Source of the DNA: CAYGTS01 sp964352905
Lineage (GTDB): Bacteria; Pseudomonadota; Gammaproteobacteria; JAHCLG01
DNA length: 21,836 nt
Reading direction: 5' to 3'
Assembly (NCBI GenBank): GCA_964352905.1
Contig: CAYGTS010000029.1
Span: 1 to 21,836 of the forward strand
Below the pieces are notes generated by a model. That model was given only the letters and a program-made list of their open reading frames with translations, was not told where the DNA came from and did not search any database. Of this stretch, positions 7,295 to 15,873 are shown piece by piece; the first letter of the stretch is position 1, and every line of letters begins with the position of its first letter. The position numbers were made by a program, and so were the translations under genes.

Positions 7295-8398
7295 TTAAAC
7301 TATTACTTCGCCTTTGGGTTTTAATACCCCACGACGAATTTGATCTAATTCCATCGCCACAAATAAGGCGCGGAAATTACCTTCACCAAAACCTTGGTTA
7401 CCTTTGCGCTGGATAAATTCAAAAAACGCTGGCCCAACTAAGTTCCCGGTAAAAATTTGTAACAATATGCCAATTTTGGGATCGATGCTTCCATCCATTA
7501 AAATTTTATTACGTTGCATGCGATCGAGATCTTCTTGGTGCCCTGGAATGCGCGTCTCTATTTGCTCATAGTACGTATTCGGCACTTTTAAGAAGCGAAT
7601 GCCATTTAAACGCATTTGTTCAATCGCTTGATAAATATCACGGCAACCGAGTGCAATATGTTGAATACCTTCGCCATTATATAAATCTAAGTATTCTTCA
7701 ATTTGTGATTTATCATCTTTTGATTCATTGAGTGGAATGCGAATTTTATTACACGGGCTTGATAACGCTCGGCTGATTAAACCGGTTTGCGATCCTTCAA
7801 TATCAAAGTAACGAATTTGCCGAAAGTTAAAAATACGCTGGTAAAACACCGCCCATTCATCCATGTTACCTTGAAAAACATTATGCGTAACATGATCTAA
7901 GTATAAAACACCCACTTTATCATTATTGCTATCAGCGGTTTTTTTAAAGGTTTTCTGGTAAATGTTTTTATCTAGTTGATAGTCTTCAATAAAATAAATT
8001 AAACTTTCACCAATGCCATAGATCGCGGGTGCATCGAAAGCGACTTTACCGCGCTCTCCTTGATAAGCACGCGCCCCTAAACACAACGCACGTTTGAAAG
8101 CATAATCTGCATCCTTAACGCGAAAACCCATCGCCGAGATAGATGGCCCGTGGCTTTTGAAGAAATGATCCGCCATGGAGTTGGGTTCTTTGTTGATGAT
8201 AAAATTCACATCACCTTGCTGAAAGTGATAAACATCCATATTTTTATGTTTAGCAACTTCATAAAAACCCATCTTAGTAAAATACGTTGCTAAAGATGCT
8301 TTATCGCGCGGTGTAAATTCAATAAACTCAAAACCATCTAATCCCATGGGGTTTTCTAATAGTTCTGGTGTTTCCCGATCGTTGAATAAACTTGACAT
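7295..8398 (-). CDS. hpd: 4-hydroxyphenylpyruvate dioxygenase
   Basis: The enzyme converts 4-hydroxyphenylpyruvate to homogentisate using Fe(II) and oxygen, the committed step of tyrosine degradation. The product is 367 residues from the ATG at 8398. Counting from the GTG one codon upstream, the three iron ligands are His170 (LDHVTHN), His248 (GIQHIAL) and Glu328 (PAFFEFIQRKG); the spacing fits the family. The C-terminal gate helix region GNQGFGEGNFRALFVAMELDQIRRG is intact. I prefer the ATG because GGAG then sits 6 nt away; the GTG would leave only 3 nt. It lies 27 bp after the protease-inhibitor gene and 11 bp before the fumarylacetoacetase gene, probably one operon. In related bacteria homogentisate can oxidise to pyomelanin if the pathway is incomplete. 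Confidence 0.97.
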   Translation of the reverse strand: MSSLFNDRETPELLENPMGLDGFEFIEFTPRDKASLATYFTKMGFYEVAKHKNMDVYHFQQGDVNFIINKEPNSMADHFFKSHGPSISAMGFRVKDADYAFKRALCLGARAYQGERGKVAFDAPAIYGIGESLIYFIEDYQLDKNIYQKTFKKTADSNNDKVGVLYLDHVTHNVFQGNMDEWAVFYQRIFNFRQIRYFDIEGSQTGLISRALSSPCNKIRIPLNESKDDKSQIEEYLDLYNGEGIQHIALGCRDIYQAIEQMRLNGIRFLKVPNTYYEQIETRIPGHQEDLDRMQRNKILMDGSIDPKIGILLQIFTGNLVGPAFFEFIQRKGNQGFGEGNFRALFVAMELDQIRRGVLKPKGEVIV

Positions 8399-8425
8399 CA
8401 CAAACTCCTTACCTTTAGTTATACG

Positions 8426-8863
8426 TTAAGGTTGGGTCACGACAACAAAAGCCGTTTGTTGGCCTTTTTGAATTTCCCAAGGACGCGCATAAAGTAAAAT
8501 GATTTTGGTTGCGAAAGCGGCTTTCAGCGCTTGTGGCTTAACGTTAAATGTCCAGCGTGTCACACCGCCCTTACCAGGGATTGCCGGCTCAGGTGCAATA
8601 TACTTTTGGCCTACAAGATTAAGTAGGTTGCTATCATAGCTCACCGTAAACCACGAATAACCGGTGGTTGGATTAGCTGGCAATTCAATCATGAAGTTAG
8701 GCTGGGTATGATTAATCGTAATGGGTTTGCTTGCATCTTTAAAAACCGGTATGGATGGGGTATTGTCTGCGGAAACCATGTTGGAGCGAGGCAACGGTTT
8801 ATCTTGCGCAAAAACCGCCGTGGCCATGATGAAGCTAAGTAGAATAAATAGGAGTTGTTTCAT
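8426..8863 (-). CDS. Exported chagasin-type cysteine protease inhibitor (I42 family)
   Basis: Chagasin-family proteins inhibit papain-like cysteine proteases by inserting three loops into the active site. All three loop motifs are visible: NPTTGYSW from residue 64, GKGGVTRW from 97, and RPWE at 127-130. A signal peptide covers about residues 1-19 (hydrophobic core then ATAVFA-QD), so the 145-residue precursor should be released to the periplasm or outside. I chose the ATG at 8863, with GAGGA 8 nt upstream. A TTG in the same frame at 8878 overlaps that site and is unlikely. It probably leads an operon with hpd and the fumarylacetoacetase gene. In pathogens and endosymbionts such inhibitors can act on host or self proteases; the target here is unknown. 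Confidence 0.9.
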   Translation of the reverse strand: MKQLLFILLSFIMATAVFAQDKPLPRSNMVSADNTPSIPVFKDASKPITINHTQPNFMIELPANPTTGYSWFTVSYDSNLLNLVGQKYIAPEPAIPGKGGVTRWTFNVKPQALKAAFATKIILLYARPWEIQKGQQTAFVVVTQP

Positions 8864-8898
8864 GGTTATTGTCCTCAAATTCAGTTTATAACGTTAGC

Positions 8899-8927
8899 AG
8901 TATATAGCGTTACATAATGCCCAGCAA
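8899..8927 (-). promoter_or_regulatory. Promoter of the inhibitor-hpd-fumarylacetoacetase operon
   Basis: Reading leftward, TTGCTG (8922-8927), a 17-bp spacer and TATACT (8899-8904) lie 36 bp before the inhibitor ATG. The -35 box is only partly consensus. The palindrome TAACGTTA lies immediately downstream of the -10. Confidence 0.55.
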
Positions 8928-8930
8928 TGC

Positions 8931-8958
8931 TTGCCAGAAAGTTTAAGCTTGTTATGAT
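8931..8958 (+). promoter_or_regulatory. rmuC promoter
   Basis: TTGCCA (8931-8936), a 16-bp spacer and TATGAT (8953-8958) precede the rmuC ATG by 33 bp. It is nearly back-to-back with the divergent inhibitor promoter, their -35 boxes being 3 bp apart, so the two may influence each other. Confidence 0.55.
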
Positions 8959-8991
8959 GAACACTTATGCTGAAACCCTGAGAAATAAACC

Positions 8992-10263
8992 ATGCTTGCG
9001 ATTTTAATCACTAATCTTATTATCTTTGTATCAATACTACTGTTAGGCCTGTTGTTACTCCTTAGTCGCAATAAGCAGCAGCAGCTCTTGTTGCAAATTA
9101 CCACTTCACAACAAGCCTATCTTGATCAGATCAATCGGTTAACGGATATAAACAAAAACGACAATACTCAATTGCACGAGGCGGTTTATCGGCTCAATAA
9201 TGATTTACGGGATCGTTTTGATCATTTTCGTAGTCAATTGCAAGATCAGCATCTAAAAAGTTTGGATGTCTTAGCAACCCATTTAAAGCAAGGGGTAGAT
9301 TCACTGCGCCAACAAATTAATGAAATGACAACGCAACAATCACAGAAAGTGACTACTGAACTCAACAAACTCACCACAGCCACTCAAGAAAAATTACGAG
9401 AAATTAGTGGTCAAGTTGATAAACGTTTGACTGAAGGCTTTGAAAAAACCACGGCAACCTTTACTGATATTATGCAGCGCTTAGCCGTGATCGATGAAGC
9501 ACAGAAGCGCATCACCGAGTTATCCAGCAATGTTGTTAGTTTACAAGAAATACTTTCCGATAAACGCTCGCGCGGTGCCTTTGGTGAAGTACAATTAAGC
9601 GCTCTCATTCGTAATGTTATACCAGAGCAACATTTTGCTTTTCAGTATACGTTGAAAAATAGTTGTCGCGCCGACTGTATTTTATTTTTACCCGATCCCA
9701 CCGGCAATATTGTGATTGATGCAAAATTTCCACTTGAACAATTTCGCAAATTAATCAATCCGCAACTAACAGAGTTTGATAAAAAAGCCATTAGCCAACA
9801 ATTTAAAATTGATATCAAAAAGCACATTCATGACATAGCCAGCAAGTATATTATACCGGGTGAAACAGCTGATGGTGCCGTGATGTTTATCCCCGCTGAA
9901 GCAATCTTTGCAGAAATCCACGCCAATTATCCTGAACTCGTTGAACTTGCGCATAATAATAGAGTGTGGTTGGTATCGCCAACAACCATGATGGCGATTT
10001 TAACCACCGCCAGAGCAGTGATTAAAGATGATGCGACGCGCAAGCAAGTTCATATCATCCAAGAACATTTGCGCAGATTAGCGAAGAACTTTGATCTCTT
10101 TAAGGCGCGCATGGATAAATTATCACAACATATTAAACAAGCACACAATGACGTGGATTTAATCCACACTTCTGCACACAAGATTACCTCACAGTTTGAA
10201 AAAATAGAACAAGTGGAGTTGGTGGAAGATAAAAAGACGTTGCCAGAAGAAATTGAAGATTAA
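8992..10263 (+). CDS. rmuC: DNA recombination protein RmuC
   Basis: RmuC limits inversions and rearrangements at short inverted repeats and has a nuclease-like fold. The 423-residue protein starts with a membrane segment (about residues 1-25, rich in Leu, Ile and Val), followed by a long coiled coil to about residue 195. The RmuC domain then begins at RGAFGEVQLSALI. The candidate PD-(D/E)XK residues are the Glu in GEVQL, the Asp in RADCIL and the DAK in VIDAKFPLEQF. A second helical part ends in a charged tail. The start ATG has GAGA about 9 nt upstream. The stop codon lies inside the 9-bp target duplication of element copy 2, which inserted without changing the protein. Confidence 0.96.
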   Translation: MLAILITNLIIFVSILLLGLLLLLSRNKQQQLLLQITTSQQAYLDQINRLTDINKNDNTQLHEAVYRLNNDLRDRFDHFRSQLQDQHLKSLDVLATHLKQGVDSLRQQINEMTTQQSQKVTTELNKLTTATQEKLREISGQVDKRLTEGFEKTTATFTDIMQRLAVIDEAQKRITELSSNVVSLQEILSDKRSRGAFGEVQLSALIRNVIPEQHFAFQYTLKNSCRADCILFLPDPTGNIVIDAKFPLEQFRKLINPQLTEFDKKAISQQFKIDIKKHIHDIASKYIIPGETADGAVMFIPAEAIFAEIHANYPELVELAHNNRVWLVSPTTMMAILTTARAVIKDDATRKQVHIIQEHLRRLAKNFDLFKARMDKLSQHIKQAHNDVDLIHTSAHKITSQFEKIEQVELVEDKKTLPEEIED

Positions 10264-10265
10264 AA

Positions 10266-10440
10266 CAGTAATTCCCGGCGAGATGTTGAATAACTCAAGA
10301 ACGGTCAGATTTGAGGCAAGGTCACATAAAAAACACTAAAAAATAGCGGAGTTTATACATAATAAATGAGCACATTTTTTAGTGTTTTTAATGTGAGATT
10401 GCCCAAATATGGCTGTTCCTCGCTACAACGGGAATTGCTG
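10266..10440 (+). mobile_element. MITE-like element copy 2, 175 bp, 9-bp target duplication AGATTAAAA
   Basis: The ends are CAGTAATTCCCGG and, reversed, CAGCAATTCCCG. Perfect 9-bp repeats AGATTAAAA flank it at 10257-10265 (covering the rmuC stop codon) and 10441-10449. The layout is as in copy 1, but the inner stem differs: AAAAACACTAAAAAA pairs with TTTTTTAGTGTTTTT, against TTCC/GGAA in copy 1. The outer arms also belong to a second subfamily (left end continuing GGCGAGATG). The shared core is at 10347-10370. The frame starting at the ATG in the core stays open to 10554 but is not convincing as a gene. Confidence 0.93.
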
Positions 10441-10452
10441 AGATTAAAAGCA

Positions 10453-10477
10453 AAAGGCCCACATCGTGTGGGCCTTT
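10453..10477. terminator. Strong hairpin terminator between rmuC and the small lipoprotein gene
   Basis: AAAGGCCCACA and TGTGGGCCTTT form a perfect 11-bp stem with a 3-nt loop. Leftward transcription from the lipoprotein gene meets TTTTGCTTTT directly after the stem, a fair U-tract. For rmuC the downstream run is only three T. Without element copy 2 this hairpin would begin 14 bp after the rmuC stop, so it probably served both genes. Confidence 0.8.
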
Positions 10478-10541
10478 GGCAACTTACATGTAAGCTTAAA
10501 CATTCACGCAAGTCATTTAAGGACTCACGCTACTTTAAGTC

Positions 10542-10712
10542 TTACTTAGAGTAATGACGGCTTACAACACCTTTAGTGTAAACAGGCATTGCGCAAGTAT
10601 TTCTTGCAACTGTGCCCATGCCGTTACCCATCATGTCAGCGCAGCCAGCAAAAGCTAATACTGAAGCACCTAAAACTGCAACTGCAGCAATTTTACGAAT
10701 AAAATTTTTCAT
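10542..10712 (-). CDS. Small probable lipoprotein, 56 residues
   Basis: From the ATG at 10712 the frame reads a positively charged start (MKNFIRK), a hydrophobic stretch (IAAVAVLGASVLAFAG) and Cys24, then ADMMGNGMGTVARNTCAMP and a basic end SRHYSK. FAGC fits a lipobox loosely, since the -3 residue is Phe rather than the usual Leu. Signal peptidase I cleavage is an alternative. AGAGG lies 8-9 nt before the ATG, and a strong hairpin terminator follows 65 bp after the stop. A long upstream region with a promoter and palindromes supports a real, regulated gene. The mature part would be only about 33 residues, with one further Cys at 40. I do not know its function; entericidin-like or envelope-stress small lipoproteins look similar in build. 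Confidence 0.75.
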   Translation of the reverse strand: MKNFIRKIAAVAVLGASVLAFAGCADMMGNGMGTVARNTCAMPVYTKGVVSRHYSK

Positions 10713-10738
10713 TACTAAAACCTCTCTAGATAGTGTTT

Positions 10739-10783
10739 TTTAACCAAGGTTAAATGCTTTTTGTCAAAACTTTGACGCGTCAA
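10739..10783 (-). promoter_or_regulatory. Promoter region with nested palindromes upstream of the small lipoprotein gene
   Basis: Reading leftward, TTGACA (10762-10767) is followed after 18 bp by TTAAAA, a possible -10. The inverted repeat TTTAACC-AA-GGTTAAA (10739-10754) fills the spacer and -10. Further out are three alternating GTCAA half-sites (10763-10767, 10772-10776, 10779-10783), including the palindrome TTGACGCGTCAA. Such density suggests repressor or activator binding. The regulator is unknown. Confidence 0.5.
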
Positions 10784-10893
10784 GACTGCGTATGGAACCC
10801 CCAATATCAATCTACTCGTGTTTTGTAAAAAAGCACAACCGCAATGCTATTTATACTTATCTTACGGATGATTGCAAGCCCTAACTGAATAAA

Positions 10894-10913
10894 AAATAGA
10901 ATTATTTCTATTT
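10894..10913 (-). terminator. Possible terminator after the glutamate dehydrogenase gene
   Basis: In the leftward direction AAATAGAA-ATAA-TTCTATTT forms an 8-bp AT-rich stem followed by TTTATTC. It lies about 78 bp past the gdh stop. The stem is weak. The rest of 10790-10990 shows only a loose GCCTAA...TTAGGC inverted repeat and AT-rich DNA. Confidence 0.4.
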
Positions 10914-10990
10914 CTTGCCTAATATACATACTATAATAACGGTTTAGCATATATCGTCACTGCATGTTAGGCTGCTATTCACGTTTATTT

Positions 10991-13900
10991 TTAGCGATTT
11001 TCTTCAACATTAACTCGCGACAAATTTAAAAATTGTCGCATGACAACATGCAGCATTGTGTAGTTAATCGTCTCACTCTTTAATGTGGCAATGGTTTCTT
11101 GCCAATGATCAACCAACTCTTTGGAAGATTCGTACCACTCTTGTAAATGTTTTTCAGGCATTTCCTTATCACTCAGGTGAAATAAGACGCCCGTTGTTAA
11201 CTTGCGCTGCATTGAATCTATTTCATCACGATAATCTGATCGCGCTAACGCTTCCCAGTGTGAGGTCACGTTTAATGCAGTAATTTGCATACGTAGCCAA
11301 TCCAGCTGCAAAAACTCACCCAAGGCATAATACACGGTGGCAAATTCTTTGATTTCAAACTGCTTAATTTTAGCCCCTTCAAGGATATCCATCGCCGAAT
11401 ATAAAACGGTACTTGCCGCTACATCAAACGCCACATCGTAAGGCACATCATATTCTAAAATTTCTGCCTTTATCTTTTCAAACAATTGCCGCGCTTGCTC
11501 GCCAAGAATGCTGGGTATTAATGCCTTTAATTCGGTGAGCCCTGCAGTGAAGTAGCTAACGATTTCCGTAATATCTAAATGTGCGCGCCGATTACGTAGC
11601 ATCCAGCGCGTGGTACGCCTAATTAAACGGTTGTTAAGTAAAAACATTCGCGCCTGCAAAGCCGCATCAACTTTATTATCAAGCGCAATAATACGATTAT
11701 TTAAATCACGTAATTTATAAATACGACGCGCAATAATATAAGCACGGATAACAGCGCTGTGCTGAGCTCCGGTTTCCTCATGCATGTGATTAACAAAGTT
11801 TAACCCCATTTCATTTAAAATCGTGTTAGCCAGTTGTGTTGCGATAATTTCACGCCGCAAACTGTGGTTTTGCATTTGTTGTGGATATTTTTCAGCCAAG
11901 ACTTGTGGAAATGCTTTTTGCAACATATTGAGTAAATTGTTATCTTCCGGAATGTCTGTCTCTAATAATTTTTGTTTTAAAATATTCTTGCTATAGGCTA
12001 GTAAAACAGCGAGCTCTGGTCTTGTTAAGCTTTTATTATTGGCCCTTCTTTCAATAAAGCCTTTATCATCTGGTAAAAATTCTAAGCTACGATTAATCAA
12101 GCCTTGATCTTCCAAATCATTAATATAATTTTCATAAAGATCCATGCTTTTTGTCGCTTGCGCAACAGCACGACTTAAAGCCAAGGTTTGCTCGTAATTA
12201 TTTTCCAACACTAGTGTAGCGACTTCAGCTTGCATCTCAGCTAAAAGTTGATTACGCTGCTTTTCTGTCATATCGCCATTGCTAACAACATCATTGAGCA
12301 AAATTTTAATATTCACTTCATGATCGGAACAATCAACACCGGCAGAATTATCAATAAAGTCAGTAAAACAAATACCATTGTTTAAGGAGTATTCCACGCG
12401 CCCTAGTTGCGTTAAGCCTAAATTCCCACCCTCACCAACAATACGGCAGTTCAATTCATTACCGTTGATGCGGATCGCATCATTGGCACGATCACCCACA
12501 TCTAAATTCGTTTCAGCAGTGGCCTTAACATACGTGCCTATGCCACCATTCCATAATAAATCAACTTTGGCTTTTAAAATATGACGGATTAAGTCATTTG
12601 GCGTAACAAAATCACTTTTAATATTAAATACCGATTTTATTTCATCACTGACTTTAATATATTTAGCGCTACGCTTAAACACACCACCGCCAGCGGAAAT
12701 TAATTCAGGATTATAATCTTCCCAACTCGAGCGTGGTAAATTAAACAAACGCTGTCGTTCATTAAAACTGATTGCTGGATCAGGGTGCGGATCCACGAAA
12801 ATGTGTAAATGATTAAACGCTGCCTGTAATTTGATGTGTTTCGATAACAACATACCATTACCAAAAACATCACCACTCATATCGCCAATACCAACAACCG
12901 TGAAATCATTGTGTTGAATATCAATGCCAACTTCTCGGAAATGACGTTTTACTGATTCCCAAGCACCTCGCGCGGTTATGCCCATTTTTTTATGATCGTA
13001 ACCAGCACTACCACCTGAAGCAAAAGCATCACCAAGCCAAAACCCATATTCTTTGGCAATTTGGTTGGCAATATCTGAAAAAGTTGCTGTCCCTTTATCC
13101 GCAGCGACCACCAGATAATGATCATCATCATCATAGCAGGTAACATTTTGCGGCTTAATAATTTCACCACCAATCAGATTATCGGTCACATCTAATAAAC
13201 CACGAATAAATTGTTGATAGCAGTGAATCACTTCTGCCATGAGTGCCTCGCGTGAAGCGTCAGTAGGTAACATTTTCGGCACAAAACCACCTTTGGCACC
13301 TTGTGGTACGATAACCGCATTTTTTACTTGTTGTGCCTTCATTAAACCTAAAACTTCGGTACGAAAATCTTCACGGCGATCGGACCAACGAATACCACCA
13401 CGCGCTACTTTAGCCATGCGTAAGTGCACGCCTTCAAAACGCGGTGAATAAATAAAAATTTCATATAGCGGCTTTGGTAGTGGCAAATCAGGAATATCGT
13501 TAGGGTTAAATTTAAACGCAATGTAATCTTTAGGCTCGCCCTTCTCAGTCAATTGGAAAAAGTTAGTACGGTAAGTTGCTTGAATAATGGTTAAGAATCG
13601 GCGAATAATACGATCTTCATCCATATTCGCAACGTTATCCAAGGCTTTTTCAATGTCTTCAATTAAACGTTTAATTTTATTTTCATTGTTTGCATTTTGT
13701 TTTTCAGCAAAAAATAATTTAAATAATTCAACTAATTTTTCGGTAATCTGTGGATTCTCAGCCAATGCTGCTTCAATATAGTTTTGACTAAAAGTAAAGC
13801 CAATTTGCCGGAAATATTTGGCATAAGCGCGCAACACAGCTACTTCGCGCCAGGTTAATTTGGCACTTAGGACTAAACGATTAAAACCATCATTTTCAGC

Positions 13901-15844
13901 ATGACCTTTCCAAATTGCGGTAAAGGCATCTTTAAAAATATCAGTAATTTCACCAATATCAACAATAATGCTTTGTTGCGTATGAACTACCGCAAAATCA
14001 TTAATCCAAACTTTTTTTCCATCTTTAAACGTAATTTCATGCGGTTGCTCGCCAATCACACGCAACCCCATATTTTCAAATAAAGGTAAGGCATCAGAAA
14101 GGGTTACTGTGGCATCACATTGAAACAATTTAAAATGAATAATATTGTTGTTTTGATCGGGTAAAATATAAACACAAATATTTAAGGTTAAGCTATCACT
14201 TAATGCTTCAATATGCTCAATATCATAAATTGCACTGCGGGGTGTAAAAATATCACGATAACCAACTGGAAACGCGTCTTGATAACGATAAAACAGCATA
14301 TTGCCTTTTTCTTCGCCAAAATGATCACACAACGCCGCGTGTAAATCATCTTTCCAAGTACGCCCCACTTCAACTAATTCATGTTCAATGACTTTGCTAT
14401 CAAATTGCAGTTCTGCTTTAGAATCAACCCGTACTTCAAAATGAATGCGTGCTAATAATGAATCGGTAAATTGTGTCGTATAACTAATGCTTGTACTGTT
14501 AAAATGTTTCATTAATACTTTTTGTATTGCAATACGCAACTCCGTACTAAAACGATCACGCGGCACATAGACCAAGCAAGAATAAAAGCGCCCATAAATA
14601 TCTTTACGAACAAATAAGCGAATACGGCGGCGCTCCTGCAAGTGATAAATCCCCATGCCTAAATCATAAAGTTCATCAACACTGGCTTGGAATAAATCAT
14701 CACGTGGCAACGTTTCTAGAATATTAAGCAAAGCTTTCGCAGCATGGCCCGTTGGTAATAAGCCAGACATTAACATCGCTTTCGTGACTTTACGCCTGAG
14801 AAAAGGAATAAACTTAGGACTTGTGTTGTAGGCGGTTGAAGTATAAAGCCCAATAAAACGCCGTTCCCCAATCATGTTACCGTCTTTATCGAAACGTTTC
14901 ACACCGATATAATCGGTATAAACGGGTCGGTGCACGGTTGAAATCGTATTGGTTTTAGCAATAATTAAAATTTGTTGCGATAAAAGTTGTTTACGTGCTT
15001 CGATAGGCATATCGGCAATGGTGCGTGATGCACGCGAATTCGATTCATCGCGTAACACACCTAAACCTGTACCCTTAACAATTTTTAAGGCTTTTTCTTC
15101 ACCTTCCCCCACGACTTTATAATCACGACACGCCAATAAGGTAAAATGATCCATCGACAGCCAACGTAAAAAATCTTTAGCTTCATTCACTTCTTCACGA
15201 TCAAGTGGCAATTGACAAGTTTCTAGTTCAGCTAAACACTCACGCAAGCGTGCTTTCATTTCATGCCAGTCTTCAACCGCAGCGTGAACGTCATGTAATA
15301 CACGCTCAATGCCTTCTTTTAATTCAGCCTGCACCTGTGGATCGGTTTGGCGATCGATTTCTAGGTGAATAATCGCCTCGTAACCATCTTGGCTACTACG
15401 CTCCGAACGCGGGCGCACTTCAATAATTTTATTATTTTCATCACGCTTAAATAATACGCCACCAATATGAATGCTAAAATGCGTATGAAATCCTTGGCGT
15501 GTAACTTCCATAATCGTAGAATCAACCAAAAATGGCATATCTTTGCAATTAATTTCAATGATAGTATGCGTTGATTGCCAGGCATGCTGATCATGGTGTG
15601 GGTTATAAATCTGGATTTTAAGTTCGTCTTTGTTACGTTCACTAATAAAATTCCATAAAGAAATTAATGCACCGTAAAGATCCATAATGCTAAACGATTC
15701 TAAATCTTCAACTGCAACGGTACCATAATACTGATTGGCGAAAGCTTTGATTAACCCGGCCTTAGCTGTTGGAATTTTTTGTTCAATCAGTTTATCGAGC
15801 GTGGCTAAAATTTCTGCTTTGCTGCTTGCTACAATTGTATTCAT
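10991..15844 (-). CDS. gdhB: NAD-specific glutamate dehydrogenase, large (180-kDa class)
   Basis: The enzyme deaminates glutamate to 2-oxoglutarate with NAD, feeding amino acids into the TCA cycle. The 1617-residue length fits the large bacterial class known from Pseudomonas and Streptomyces. The N-terminal half (about 1-700) is the long ACT-like regulatory region. The catalytic part contains RGGIRWSDRREDFRTEVLGL near residues 810-830 and VPQGAKGGFV near 850, holding the substrate and catalytic lysines. A nucleotide-binding segment VVGIGDMSGDVFGNG is near 985. The helical C-terminal region is intact. The start ATG at 15844 has AGAGG 7 nt upstream and a good promoter. It is monocistronic, next to repeat copies. 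In amino-acid-using intracellular bacteria this would be a central catabolic enzyme; that use here is inferred. Confidence 0.97.
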   Translation of the reverse strand: MNTIVASSKAEILATLDKLIEQKIPTAKAGLIKAFANQYYGTVAVEDLESFSIMDLYGALISLWNFISERNKDELKIQIYNPHHDQHAWQSTHTIIEINCKDMPFLVDSTIMEVTRQGFHTHFSIHIGGVLFKRDENNKIIEVRPRSERSSQDGYEAIIHLEIDRQTDPQVQAELKEGIERVLHDVHAAVEDWHEMKARLRECLAELETCQLPLDREEVNEAKDFLRWLSMDHFTLLACRDYKVVGEGEEKALKIVKGTGLGVLRDESNSRASRTIADMPIEARKQLLSQQILIIAKTNTISTVHRPVYTDYIGVKRFDKDGNMIGERRFIGLYTSTAYNTSPKFIPFLRRKVTKAMLMSGLLPTGHAAKALLNILETLPRDDLFQASVDELYDLGMGIYHLQERRRIRLFVRKDIYGRFYSCLVYVPRDRFSTELRIAIQKVLMKHFNSTSISYTTQFTDSLLARIHFEVRVDSKAELQFDSKVIEHELVEVGRTWKDDLHAALCDHFGEEKGNMLFYRYQDAFPVGYRDIFTPRSAIYDIEHIEALSDSLTLNICVYILPDQNNNIIHFKLFQCDATVTLSDALPLFENMGLRVIGEQPHEITFKDGKKVWINDFAVVHTQQSIIVDIGEITDIFKDAFTAIWKGHAENDGFNRLVLSAKLTWREVAVLRAYAKYFRQIGFTFSQNYIEAALAENPQITEKLVELFKLFFAEKQNANNENKIKRLIEDIEKALDNVANMDEDRIIRRFLTIIQATYRTNFFQLTEKGEPKDYIAFKFNPNDIPDLPLPKPLYEIFIYSPRFEGVHLRMAKVARGGIRWSDRREDFRTEVLGLMKAQQVKNAVIVPQGAKGGFVPKMLPTDASREALMAEVIHCYQQFIRGLLDVTDNLIGGEIIKPQNVTCYDDDDHYLVVAADKGTATFSDIANQIAKEYGFWLGDAFASGGSAGYDHKKMGITARGAWESVKRHFREVGIDIQHNDFTVVGIGDMSGDVFGNGMLLSKHIKLQAAFNHLHIFVDPHPDPAISFNERQRLFNLPRSSWEDYNPELISAGGGVFKRSAKYIKVSDEIKSVFNIKSDFVTPNDLIRHILKAKVDLLWNGGIGTYVKATAETNLDVGDRANDAIRINGNELNCRIVGEGGNLGLTQLGRVEYSLNNGICFTDFIDNSAGVDCSDHEVNIKILLNDVVSNGDMTEKQRNQLLAEMQAEVATLVLENNYEQTLALSRAVAQATKSMDLYENYINDLEDQGLINRSLEFLPDDKGFIERRANNKSLTRPELAVLLAYSKNILKQKLLETDIPEDNNLLNMLQKAFPQVLAEKYPQQMQNHSLRREIIATQLANTILNEMGLNFVNHMHEETGAQHSAVIRAYIIARRIYKLRDLNNRIIALDNKVDAALQARMFLLNNRLIRRTTRWMLRNRRAHLDITEIVSYFTAGLTELKALIPSILGEQARQLFEKIKAEILEYDVPYDVAFDVAASTVLYSAMDILEGAKIKQFEIKEFATVYYALGEFLQLDWLRMQITALNVTSHWEALARSDYRDEIDSMQRKLTTGVLFHLSDKEMPEKHLQEWYESSKELVDHWQETIATLKSETINYTMLHVVMRQFLNLSRVNVEENR

Positions 15845-15873
15845 TCTAAAACCTCTTGCCAGGATCTTTGTTT

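Noticed and set aside
10366..10554. Plus-strand open frame of 62 codons starting in MITE copy 2
   Set aside because: It starts in the element core, runs through the terminator and antisense to the lipoprotein gene end. The spacing of GGAG is poor. Discussed as a conserved frame but not called.
10920..10976. Small RNA from the GCCTAA...TTAGGC inverted repeat
   Set aside because: The stem is short and the interior pairs poorly; no clear promoter and terminator pair surrounds it.
12976..13173. Met/Ile-rich minus-strand frame inside gdh
   Set aside because: It is an out-of-frame shadow of the glutamate dehydrogenase gene.
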